A stretch of DNA of 19,197 bases from NCBI GenBank assembly GCA_903906615.1, contig CAIVKT010000263.1, positions 1 to 19,197 of the forward strand, in the 5' to 3' direction. Each line of letters starts with the position of its first letter. The stretch's first letter is position 1. Of the stretch, positions 8,380-14,183 are shown piece by piece. Origin of the DNA: an uncultured Bacteroidota bacterium (GTDB lineage Bacteria; Bacteroidota; Bacteroidia; Chitinophagales; Chitinophagaceae). The position numbers were made by a program, and so were the translations under genes. The notes under the pieces were generated by a model that was given only the letters and a program-made list of their open reading frames with translations, was not told where the DNA came from and searched no databases.

Positions 8380-8697
8380 GTGCAGAACAAGGCTCAAATA
8401 TTAGAACGTATAAAAAACTCCGTAAAAGAAACAGCGCCTGATGCCACGCTGATCTTATACGGCTCCTATGCCCGTGGCGATGAGCGCGAGGATTCTGATA
8501 TAGACTTGCTGGTACTGGTAAGTGAGGAAAAGCTAACGAGGGAAAATGAAATAAAAATAAAGTACCCGTTGTACGATATAGAAACCGATACCGGCATTAT
8601 TATAAGCCCATTGGTGTTGCCAAGAAATACATGGATCACAAGGCATCGGATCACACCATTTTATGAGAATGTTGGCAAAGAAGGTATTGTACTATGA
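8380..8697 (+). CDS. mntA: MNT-type minimal nucleotidyltransferase (antitoxin of a HEPN/MNT pair)
   Basis: A 105-residue minimal nucleotidyltransferase. It carries the complete GS-x10-DxD signature: GSYARG at 28-33 and D40-I-D42 inside DSDIDLLV. A third acidic residue probably comes from the DIETDTGI segment. In HEPN/MNT systems the MNT protein is the antitoxin and, where tested, neutralises the HEPN toxin by adding AMP to a tyrosine. The start is GTG 8380; no in-frame ATG lies nearby upstream. It overlaps the HEPN gene by 4 nt (ATGA), so translation is probably coupled. The base composition is visibly more AT-rich than the flanking genes, consistent with horizontal acquisition. The gene symbol is assigned by family role only. 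Confidence 0.87.
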   Translation: MQNKAQILERIKNSVKETAPDATLILYGSYARGDEREDSDIDLLVLVSEEKLTRENEIKIKYPLYDIETDTGIIISPLVLPRNTWITRHRITPFYENVGKEGIVL

Positions 8698-9089
8698 AAA
8701 CAGGAAGCAAGAGTGACATAGTAAACTACAGGCTTGCAAGAGCAAACGAAACGTTGAACGAAATTGAATTTCTTATTCGGCAAGGGTACCTGAATAATGC
8801 AGTTAACAGACTTTATTATGCAAGTTTTTATGCTGTTGTGGCTTTGCTTACGCAATACGACATTAACACAAAAACGCACAATGGAACACGGCAGATGTTT
8901 GGACTCCATTTCATTCAACCAGGTATTATAAGCAAGGCATCGGGGTCTTTTTACAGGGATATTTTTGACAAACGCCAAACCGGTGATTACGAAGACTTTA
9001 TTGTTTTTGAAGAAGATGAAGTAAAATCTTTTCTTTTACCAGCCCGCAACCTTTTAAAAGAAATAGAGCAGATCATCGCCAATAAATAG
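8694..9089 (+). CDS. hepT: HEPN-domain protein (toxin of a HEPN/MNT pair)
   Basis: A 131-residue, mostly helical HEPN protein (PF05168-like), the predicted ribonuclease toxin partner of the upstream MNT protein. The helix with [20 protein letters not shown] (about 33-52) is typical. Two candidate motifs are seen: R66-x5-H72 in TRQMFGLHF, fitting RX4-6H, and the conserved [12 protein letters not shown] segment (91-102). That segment carries Arg94 and Tyr99, a plausible site for AMP addition by analogy with HepT. Which of them forms the active site is not certain. It overlaps the antitoxin gene by 4 nt and ends 91 nt before icd. The length is normal and both partners look intact. Some PF05168 proteins are accessory subunits rather than toxins, so toxicity is inference. 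Confidence 0.85.
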   Translation: MKTGSKSDIVNYRLARANETLNEIEFLIRQGYLNNAVNRLYYASFYAVVALLTQYDINTKTHNGTRQMFGLHFIQPGIISKASGSFYRDIFDKRQTGDYEDFIVFEEDEVKSFLLPARNLLKEIEQIIANK

Positions 9090-9136
9090 CCTTCCATATA
9101 CATTTTTATTCATACCAAATCTTAAACAAAACGTAT

Positions 9137-9144
9137 TACTTTTG
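9137..9144 (+). promoter_or_regulatory. -7 promoter element for icd
   Basis: TACTTTTG is an exact TAnnTTTG match 36 nt before ATG 9181, in an AT-rich gap. No -33 TTG is seen at standard spacing. The predicted start near 9148 gives a leader of about 33 nt and rules out the upstream in-frame codon at 9142 as the translation start. Confidence 0.5.
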
Positions 9145-9180
9145 AGCGTTCAAAAAAAACACTCAAAACTATTAATACAC

Positions 9181-10407
9181 ATGGCTAAGATCAAAGTAGC
9201 AAATCCCGTTGTGGAATTGGATGGCGATGAAATGACGCGCATCATCTGGAAGTACATCAAAGAAAAACTTATCCTCCCGTATCTCGATATAGACATCAAG
9301 TACTATGACCTGGGCATAGAACACCGCGATGCTACTAACGACCGGGTAACTGTTGATTCTGCAAATGCTATCAAACAGTATGGCGTGGGCATCAAGTGCG
9401 CTACCATCACCCCGGATGAAGAGCGTGTAAAGGAATTCAGCCTGAAACAGATGTGGAAGAGCCCTAACGGCACTATCCGCAACATACTGGATGGTACTGT
9501 ATTCCGTGAGCCGATAGTGATGAACAACATACCCCGCCTGGTGCCTAACTGGACAGCCCCTATCTGCATAGGCCGCCACGCATTCGGCGACCAGTACCGC
9601 GCTACAGACTTCGTGGTAAAAGGCAAGGGCAAGCTCACCATCAAGTTTGAAGGTGATAATGGCGAGACAATAGAGCATGAAGTATATAACTTCAAAGGCG
9701 ATGGCGTAGCATTGGCTATGTACAATACCGATGAGTCCATCATGGGCTTTGCGCGTGCGTGCTTCAACATGGCGCTGTCTAAGCAATGGCCGCTGTACCT
9801 CTCTACCAAGAATACCATCCTGAAGAAATACGATGGTCGCTTTAAGGATATATTCGAGAAGATATACAATGAAGAATTCAGGGCTGATTTCGAAAAGAAC
9901 AAGATCACTTACGAGCACCGCCTGATAGATGATATGGTGGCCAGCGCACTGAAATGGCACGGCAACTTTGTATGGGCCTGCAAGAACTACGATGGCGATG
10001 TACAGAGCGATACAGTAGCGCAGGGCTTCGGCTCACTGGGCCTGATGACCTCTGTACTGATAACCCCCGATGGCGACACCATGGAGGCTGAAGCAGCGCA
10101 CGGCACCGTAACCCGCCACTACCGCGAATACCAGAAGGGCAACCCAACAAGCACCAACCCCATCGCATCTATCTTTGCATGGACCAGGGGCCTGGCCTTC
10201 CGCGGCAAACTGGATAACAACGAAGAGCTCATCAAATTCTCTCATGCGCTTGAAGCAGTGTGCGTAGAAACCGTACAAAGCGGCAAGATGACCAAGGACC
10301 TGGCAGTGTGCATACATGGCAACAAAGTGAACCATGGCGAGCACTACCTGTATACCGAGGAATTCCTGGATGCACTTAACGAAGGACTGAAGACGAAGCT
10401 GGCATAA
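9181..10407 (+). CDS. icd: NADP-dependent isocitrate dehydrogenase, dimeric eukaryote-like type
   Basis: This 408-residue enzyme oxidatively decarboxylates isocitrate to 2-oxoglutarate in the TCA cycle, producing NADPH in the cytoplasm. It follows the homodimeric, eukaryote-like subfamily rather than the E. coli Icd type. Recognisable segments are [13 protein letters not shown] (11-23) and [18 protein letters not shown] (94-111). Arg132 in [13 protein letters not shown] occupies the position of human IDH1 Arg132. [14 protein letters not shown] carries the catalytic Lys near 210. LIDDMVA and YDGDVQSD (near 250 and 270) bind the metal. [13 protein letters not shown] (near 308-320) binds NADP. 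The start is ATG 9181, with an exact -7 element upstream. The length matches the family. It is transcribed alone, with a hairpin terminator right after the stop. Confidence 0.96.
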   Translation: MAKIKVANPVVELDGDEMTRIIWKYIKEKLILPYLDIDIKYYDLGIEHRDATNDRVTVDSANAIKQYGVGIKCATITPDEERVKEFSLKQMWKSPNGTIRNILDGTVFREPIVMNNIPRLVPNWTAPICIGRHAFGDQYRATDFVVKGKGKLTIKFEGDNGETIEHEVYNFKGDGVALAMYNTDESIMGFARACFNMALSKQWPLYLSTKNTILKKYDGRFKDIFEKIYNEEFRADFEKNKITYEHRLIDDMVASALKWHGNFVWACKNYDGDVQSDTVAQGFGSLGLMTSVLITPDGDTMEAEAAHGTVTRHYREYQKGNPTSTNPIASIFAWTRGLAFRGKLDNNEELIKFSHALEAVCVETVQSGKMTKDLAVCIHGNKVNHGEHYLYTEEFLDALNEGLKTKLA

Positions 10408-10429
10408 ACCGGCAACCATACTAATACCA

Positions 10430-10468
10430 CAAAGCCTGTATCAGCAAATGGTATAGGCTTTGTTATTT
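10430..10468 (+). terminator. Rho-independent terminator of icd
   Basis: An 11-bp stem pairs 10430-10440 (CAAAGCCTGTA) with 10452-10462 (TATAGGCTTTG), with one G-U pair and an 11-nt loop. TTATTT follows immediately. It begins 22 nt after the icd stop codon. Confidence 0.75.
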
Positions 10469-10518
10469 CCCGTGGCTCGATTATTATATTACTAAATCAA
10501 ATCAAAAAAAACACACTC

Positions 10519-10644
10519 ATGGGTATTTGGGCAATATTAGCAGTATTAGTAGTAGTAGCATTTGTTATCAAAGGAGGGCATTACGTATATCATACCCGCA
10601 AGGCACGCAGGGCAGGCTCTGCGAAGCAGACACCAACTCATTAA
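10519..10644 (+). CDS. Small single-span membrane protein, 41 residues
   Basis: A short gene from ATG 10519 to TAA 10642-10644. The product has one hydrophobic segment at residues 3-17 (IWAILAVLVVVAFVI), then a basic, His-rich tail with KGGHYVYHTRKARR. By the positive-inside rule the N-terminus would face the periplasm and the tail the cytoplasm. It follows the icd terminator and lies 16 nt before another small membrane protein gene, suggesting a two-gene unit. No family is recognised. The gap before it is AT-rich but has no clear TAnnTTTG element. It could be a spurious frame, but the clean membrane-plus-basic-tail design argues for a real gene. Confidence 0.5.
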   Translation: MGIWAILAVLVVVAFVIKGGHYVYHTRKARRAGSAKQTPTH

Positions 10645-10660
10645 TTTCAACGAAGCAGCA

Positions 10661-10798
10661 ATGCTCAAAAGACTATATTATGATACGTTGATGCTGATGG
10701 CGGGTGATAGAACCATCAAAGCTATTTTCATCATCCTGTTCTTACTAGCGTTAGGCTGTTTTTTATTGCTCATCGGTTATCAGGGAGAATTTATATAA
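10661..10798 (+). CDS. Small single-span membrane protein, 45 residues
   Basis: The likely start is ATG 10661. An upstream in-frame start at 10562 would overlap the preceding small gene and add an unconvincing sequence. The 45-residue product begins with an amphipathic stretch (MLKRLYYDTLMLMAGDRT), then has a strong membrane segment at about 19-40 (IKAIFIILFLLALGCFLLLIGY) and ends GEFI. No known family is recognised. Its position 16 nt behind another small membrane protein and its codon usage are consistent with co-expression. The function is unknown; the pair could be components or regulators of a membrane complex, but nothing in the window names a partner. Confidence 0.5.
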   Translation: MLKRLYYDTLMLMAGDRTIKAIFIILFLLALGCFLLLIGYQGEFI

Positions 10799-10816
10799 AC
10801 TGTGGGTATGCTGTAT

Positions 10817-10984
10817 TTATACACTATCCCACTGTTCGTCTGCCGGATTATCCCAAACATGATCAAAATTAAGTGAGGATTGAACAAAGAAATCAGAAGC
10901 ATACCGCTCTTGTAAGCCTAAGACAAGCCATTCAGTAAGGTCTACAAACTTATTAGATAGTAAGAATTTCAAATTCTCATTCAT
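10817..10984 (-). CDS. Small hypothetical protein, 55 residues
   Basis: A short minus-strand frame from ATG 10984 to TAA 10817-10819 encodes 55 residues. The N-terminal half looks helical (NLKFLLSNKFVDLTEWLVLG) and the tail is acidic and Trp-rich (FDHVWDNPADEQWDSV). The tail is reminiscent of small antitoxin C-termini that wrap a toxin, but no toxin gene is adjacent, so that reading is weak. Upstream is a TAACTTTA stretch (10989-10996), an imperfect -7 element very close to the start. It is downstream of the E2 terminator, so it is probably not part of the E2 transcript. It faces the two small membrane protein genes, ending 18 nt from the second. Confidence 0.5.
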   Translation of the reverse strand: MNENLKFLLSNKFVDLTEWLVLGLQERYASDFFVQSSLNFDHVWDNPADEQWDSV

Positions 10985-11029
10985 ACTCTAAAGTTAAGAC
11001 GATTTATTAAATTCAGTAGAACACTTTTG

Positions 11030-11068
11030 ATAAATAAAACAGGCTATCTCTTTTGGGAGACAGCCTGT
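11030..11068 (-). terminator. Rho-independent terminator of the E2 gene
   Basis: On the minus strand, ACAGGCT (11068-11062) pairs with AGCCTGT (11045-11039). After one mismatch there is an inner 4-bp stem, 11057-11060 with 11047-11050, around a 6-nt loop. TTTATTTA follows in the minus-strand direction. It lies about 65 nt beyond the E2 stop, after the repeat element. Confidence 0.75.
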
Positions 11069-11079
11069 ACAAAAATATG

Positions 11080-11134
11080 AGGGGAAGCCCCTGCACAAGG
11101 TCCCGCTTTTTCAGCGGGAGGGGTTTGGGGTTTT
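11080..11134. repeat. G/C-rich palindromic repeat, copy 1 (interrupted)
   Basis: The element has outer arms AGGGGAAGCCCCT (11080-11092) and AGGGGTTTGGGGTTTT (11119-11134), both identical to the copy at 14152-14182. Between them 26 nt replace the TT of the other copy, and these form their own hairpin: TCCCGCT 11101-11107 with AGCGGGA 11113-11119. It overlaps the first bases of the E2 stop codon on the minus strand, so it forms the start of the E2 3' untranslated region. Confidence 0.75.
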
Positions 11135-12362
11135 ACATTTCTAAAAGGGCCTTCACCGGGTCTTTACCAATAAGCAGCAGCTCAGGGTTTTCCAGCAATT
11201 CTTTTACCCTTACCAGGAAGCCAACTGATTCGCGGCCATCTATGATGCGGTGATCGTAGCTTACGGCTACATACATCATCGGGCGTATCTCTACCTTGCC
11301 GTTGATAGCCATGGGCCTGTCCTGTATCTTGTGCATACCCAGTATAGCCGACTGCGGTATATTGATAATGGGCGTAGACATAAGCGACCCGAACACACCA
11401 CCATTGGTGATAGTGAAGGTGCCGCCGGCCATTTCATCAGGGCTTAATTTGCTGTCGCGGGCTTTCTTGGCCAGCTCCACTACCTTTTGCTCTATACCTG
11501 CCATGCTCAGGCTCTCCGCATTGCGGATCACCGGCACCACCAGGCCCTTCGGCGCAGATACTGCTATAGATATATCGCAGTAGTCGTGGTACACAATGGC
11601 ATCGCCATCTATATAGGCATTCACCGCGGGCCACTCCTGTAGCGCCACGCAGCAAGCCTTGGTAAAGAACGACATGAAGCCGAGATTGACACCATGCGTT
11701 TCTTTAAAGCCATCTTTATATTGCTTGCGCACTTCCATAATGCGCGTCATATCCACCTCGTTGAACGTGGTGAGCATAGCCGTGCTGTTCTTGGCTTCTA
11801 CCAGCCTGCGGGCTACGGTCTTGCGCAGGTTGCTCATCTTCTCCCTGCGCTCTTCGCGGGTAAAGGCGGCATCACCACCCTTACGGCCCGGGTGCGCGAG
11901 GGCTTCCAGCACATCATGCTTCAATATCTTACCGTTGCTGCCTGTGCCTGTCACTACATCTGGCTTCACCTGCTTATCACTCATGATGGCTTGTGCCACC
12001 GGCGTTGCTTTCACATCGGCAGGTAATGCTTCCTTGGGTGCGGCTGGGGCGGCGGCGGCCTTGGGGGCATCTGCCTTGGGCGCTGCGGGTGCTGCAGCCG
12101 GTGCGGCAGGAGTTCCTTCGGGCTTTGGCGCTTTATCATCTATGGAGCAGGCCAGGTCGCCTATGTTAAGGGTCGCGCCTTCGGCGGCTACTATATGCAG
12201 TACACCTGCCTGTTCGGCATTCAGCTCAAAGGTCGCTTTTTCTGATTCCAGCTCGCACAGCACTTCGTCCCTGTTCACATAGTCACCTTCTTTCTTCACC
12301 CATTTTACAAGGGTTACTTCGCTGATTGATTCGCCTACAGTAGGCACTTTTATATCTATCAT
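11133..12362 (-). CDS. odhB: Dihydrolipoyl succinyltransferase, E2 of 2-oxoglutarate dehydrogenase
   Basis: This 409-residue E2 subunit transfers the succinyl group from lipoamide to CoA, making succinyl-CoA in the TCA cycle. An N-terminal lipoyl domain (1-75) carries the lipoylated Lys42 in ESEKATF. An Ala/Pro-rich flexible linker follows (about 78-110), then a peripheral subunit-binding domain (about 113-150, [14 protein letters not shown] and [16 protein letters not shown]). The acyltransferase core (about 175-409) has the catalytic HxxxDG as His371 to Asp375 in [26 protein letters not shown] and the [15 protein letters not shown] core segment match succinyltransferases rather than acetyltransferases. 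It has a strong promoter and its own terminator. The E1 (odhA/sucA) gene is not adjacent in this window, which is unusual because the two are often paired. Confidence 0.93.
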   Translation of the reverse strand: MIDIKVPTVGESISEVTLVKWVKKEGDYVNRDEVLCELESEKATFELNAEQAGVLHIVAAEGATLNIGDLACSIDDKAPKPEGTPAAPAAAPAAPKADAPKAAAAPAAPKEALPADVKATPVAQAIMSDKQVKPDVVTGTGSNGKILKHDVLEALAHPGRKGGDAAFTREERREKMSNLRKTVARRLVEAKNSTAMLTTFNEVDMTRIMEVRKQYKDGFKETHGVNLGFMSFFTKACCVALQEWPAVNAYIDGDAIVYHDYCDISIAVSAPKGLVVPVIRNAESLSMAGIEQKVVELAKKARDSKLSPDEMAGGTFTITNGGVFGSLMSTPIINIPQSAILGMHKIQDRPMAINGKVEIRPMMYVAVSYDHRIIDGRESVGFLVRVKELLENPELLLIGKDPVKALLEM

Positions 12363-12390
12363 GTTTAATTATTGTTTACGCTGCGGATGG

Positions 12391-12422
12391 CAAATTTACC
12401 AAACTCGCCACTATAAAGCAAA
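12391..12422 (-). promoter_or_regulatory. Promoter of the E2 gene
   Basis: On the minus strand TTTG (12422-12419) is followed by a 20-nt spacer and TAAATTTG (12398-12391), an exact -33/-7 pair for the Bacteroidota housekeeping sigma factor. Transcription would begin near 12387, giving a leader of about 25 nt. Confidence 0.7.
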
Positions 12423-12465
12423 GAAGAAAAAAGGAATAATACATATTATCATAAAAGTTTTTTAC

Positions 12466-12473
12466 TATCTTTG
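12466..12473 (+). promoter_or_regulatory. -7 promoter element driving the fluoride riboswitch
   Basis: TATCTTTG is an exact TAnnTTTG match. Its expected start site, around 12477-12480, falls just before the first paired base of the riboswitch at 12482, so aptamer and promoter positions support each other. Confidence 0.65.
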
Positions 12474-12481
12474 AGCATCAA

Positions 12482-12531
12482 AGGTGATGGTGTCCCACCT
12501 ACATAACCGCCGAAAGGCTGATGGCGCCTAC
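12482..12531 (+). promoter_or_regulatory. Fluoride riboswitch aptamer (crcB motif)
   Basis: This 50-nt segment fits the crcB/fluoride aptamer. P1 pairs AGGTG (12482-12486) with CACCT (12496-12500). A short second hairpin is GCC (12509-12511), a GAAA loop, GGC (12516-12518). A pseudoknot joins GGTGTC (12489-12494) to GGCGCC (12523-12528). The conserved GATGG near the start and the CTGATGGCGCCTAC ending are the motif's hallmarks. The gene behind it is a CLC-F type fluoride exporter, the known partner class. The structure was drawn by eye from base complementarity. Confidence 0.92.
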
Positions 12532-12567
12532 AGATAAATTCTTTACTGAGATTTTAAATTTGTAGGC
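12526..12567 (+). promoter_or_regulatory. Putative riboswitch expression platform (start-site sequestering)
   Basis: GCCTACA (12526-12532), the 3' strand of the aptamer, is perfectly complementary over 7 bp to TGTAGGC (12561-12567), which directly abuts the ATG at 12568. Pairing would bury the start region. Fluoride binding would hold 12526-12528 in the pseudoknot and release it. No U-tract follows, so translational control is more likely than termination. This is inference from sequence. Confidence 0.6.
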
Positions 12568-13938
12568 ATGTACCAACTTGATAGCCAAACGGGGCAATTA
12601 TCCATCGCTAAGAACCTCCTTACCTGGACACTATTACTCATTCCCCTGTCATTGACCGTAGGCTCGCTGGTAGCCCTCTTCCTGTGGCTGCTCGACTGGG
12701 CTACCCACACCCGCTGGGCCAATGAATGGCTGCTGTACCTGCTGCCGGTAGCGGGTGTGGCCATATACTGGCTTTACAAGCTTTGGGGCAAAAACTCGGA
12801 GCAAGGCAATAACCTCATCATGGACGAGATACACCAGCCGGGTGGTGGTGTGCCGCTCCGCATGACACCACTGGTACTCTTCACCACCATCATCACGCAT
12901 TTATTCGGTGGCTCGGCAGGCCGGGAAGGCACAGCCGTGCAAATGGGTGGCAGCGTAGCCGGCCTGTTCGGCAAGTGGTACAAGCTATCGCCCGAACGGC
13001 TGAAGATATTGCTGATGGCGGGTATAGCCGCAGGCTTTGGCGCTGTATTTGGCACACCTGTAGCAGGCGCTATATTCGCTTTAGAGGTACTTACCATTGG
13101 CGCCATCCGCTACGAGGCGCTCCTACCCTGCTTCATCGCCTCCTTCCTGGCGCACCTTACCACCTCGGCCTGGGGCATACACCATACGCATTACTACATC
13201 ACCTCCCTGCTCCCACGCGATACTTTCTTATCCTTGCCCATAAACATCAAAATACTACTCGAGGCCATCATGGCCGGTGCAGCCTTCGGATTAGTTGCTT
13301 ATCTTTTTTCAGAGCTTACCCACACCATAAAGAACACCGCAAAAAAGATCATCCCTATAGAATGGCTGATACCTGTAGCGGGCGGCGCACTCATCATCGC
13401 ACTCACATTTATGCTGGGTACTACAGACTACCTCGGCATAGGTGTCACCGGTAAAGATGTATATAGCGTAAGCATCGTCAGCGCATTCCAAACAGGTAAT
13501 TGTACTTACTGGAGCTGGCTTTGGAAACTACTGTTTACAGCCATCACATTAGGCACAGGCTTTAAAGGCGGCGAGGTAACGCCCTTGTTCTTCATCGGCG
13601 CAACCCTTGGTAATACTATTGCCTTCCTTTGCGGCGCACCTGTAGACCTGTTTGCGGCCATGGGCTTTATAGCAGTATTTGCAGGCGCTACCAACACCCC
13701 CCTCGCCTGCACTATTATGGGTGTAGAGCTTTTTGGCGGAGAGTACACGCTATACTTTGCAGTAGCCTGCTTCACGGCCTACTATTTCAGCGGCCACACA
13801 GGCATCTACCATGCACAGCGCATAGCCGTAAACAAGCACGGTACTACCGGCAACGAAGGAACAACGCTAAAAGAAATACGCGATGTCCGCATCGCACGCA
13901 ATATGGAACGGCTTAAAAAATGGACGGGAAGGGAATAG
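12568..13938 (+). CDS. CLC-F type fluoride/proton antiporter
   Basis: A 456-residue CLC-family membrane transporter, predicted to export fluoride in exchange for protons. The family layout of many helices is clear. The gating glutamate is Glu120 in GREGT (118-122), where chloride-type CLCs usually have GREGP. The usual anion-selectivity loop GSGIP is replaced by GGGVP (92-96), lacking the chloride-coordinating Ser. The late signature GGEVTPLFFIGATLG (334-348) and SGHTGIYHAQR near 408-418 resemble the fluoride-specific branch. The fluoride riboswitch directly upstream is the strongest functional evidence. There is no CBS domain, as expected for this branch. The ATG at 12568 is set by the expression platform. 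It is divergent from the E2 gene. An ordinary chloride transporter is the alternative. Confidence 0.92.
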   Translation: MYQLDSQTGQLSIAKNLLTWTLLLIPLSLTVGSLVALFLWLLDWATHTRWANEWLLYLLPVAGVAIYWLYKLWGKNSEQGNNLIMDEIHQPGGGVPLRMTPLVLFTTIITHLFGGSAGREGTAVQMGGSVAGLFGKWYKLSPERLKILLMAGIAAGFGAVFGTPVAGAIFALEVLTIGAIRYEALLPCFIASFLAHLTTSAWGIHHTHYYITSLLPRDTFLSLPINIKILLEAIMAGAAFGLVAYLFSELTHTIKNTAKKIIPIEWLIPVAGGALIIALTFMLGTTDYLGIGVTGKDVYSVSIVSAFQTGNCTYWSWLWKLLFTAITLGTGFKGGEVTPLFFIGATLGNTIAFLCGAPVDLFAAMGFIAVFAGATNTPLACTIMGVELFGGEYTLYFAVACFTAYYFSGHTGIYHAQRIAVNKHGTTGNEGTTLKEIRDVRIARNMERLKKWTGRE

Positions 13939-13982
13939 ATGGTTAGCTTCTGCGCAAATGGTGACTTTGAAAAAAAACGCTA

Positions 13983-14124
13983 ATGAAAGCGACAAATAAA
14001 ACGGCTAACAAGACAATAAAAAAAAGAAAAGCCCAAAAGAAAATTAGGAATATTAGAAGGTAAAGGAAAAATAAAATTCCTTCCTGATTTTAAAATGTCA
14101 ACAGAAGAATTTTTAGGCTTATAA
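13983..14124 (+). pseudogene. Frameshifted small antitoxin-like gene
   Basis: From ATG 13983 one frame encodes MKATNKTANKTIKK and then continues into a short basic tail. The frame one base on, entered across a run of eight A (14018-14025), encodes KRKLGILEGKGKIKF, then LPDFKMSTEEFLGL, and stops at TAA 14122-14124. Joined at the A run, the product would be about 46 residues. Its end has the look of small Bacteroidota antitoxins (a G-x-LKGK-like strand, then an acidic DF...EEF tail). The gene is therefore broken by a one-base change, misread in the homopolymer, or expressed by slippage. No toxin gene follows. TGACTTTG at 13962-13969 is a one-mismatch -7 element. The family assignment is tentative. 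Confidence 0.45.
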
Positions 14125-14151
14125 ATCCTCTCTTGCCGTACAGCGAATATC

Positions 14152-14182
14152 AGGGGAAGCCCCTTTAGGGGTTTGGGGTTTT
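14152..14182. repeat. G/C-rich palindromic repeat, copy 2 (compact)
   Basis: AGGGGAAGCCCCT (14152-14164), then TT, then AGGGGTTTGGGGTTTT (14167-14182). It can fold as AGGGG/CCCCT around AAG or as CCCC/GGGG around TTTA. On the minus strand it starts 1 nt after the stop of the PD40 protein gene, as copy 1 does at the E2 gene. No other terminator is visible for that gene. Confidence 0.75.
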
Positions 14183-14183
14183 G

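Noticed and set aside
9172..9960. A 262-codon minus-strand frame opposite icd
   Set aside because: It lies wholly within the conserved icd gene; its sequence has no domain features and is explained by the codon pattern of the opposite strand.
10801..10833. A hairpin GTGGG...CCCAC between the second small membrane gene and the 55-residue gene
   Set aside because: The outer stem is only 5 bp with mismatches inside and there is no clear U-tract on the plus strand; it overlaps the minus-strand stop codon. Too weak to call a terminator.
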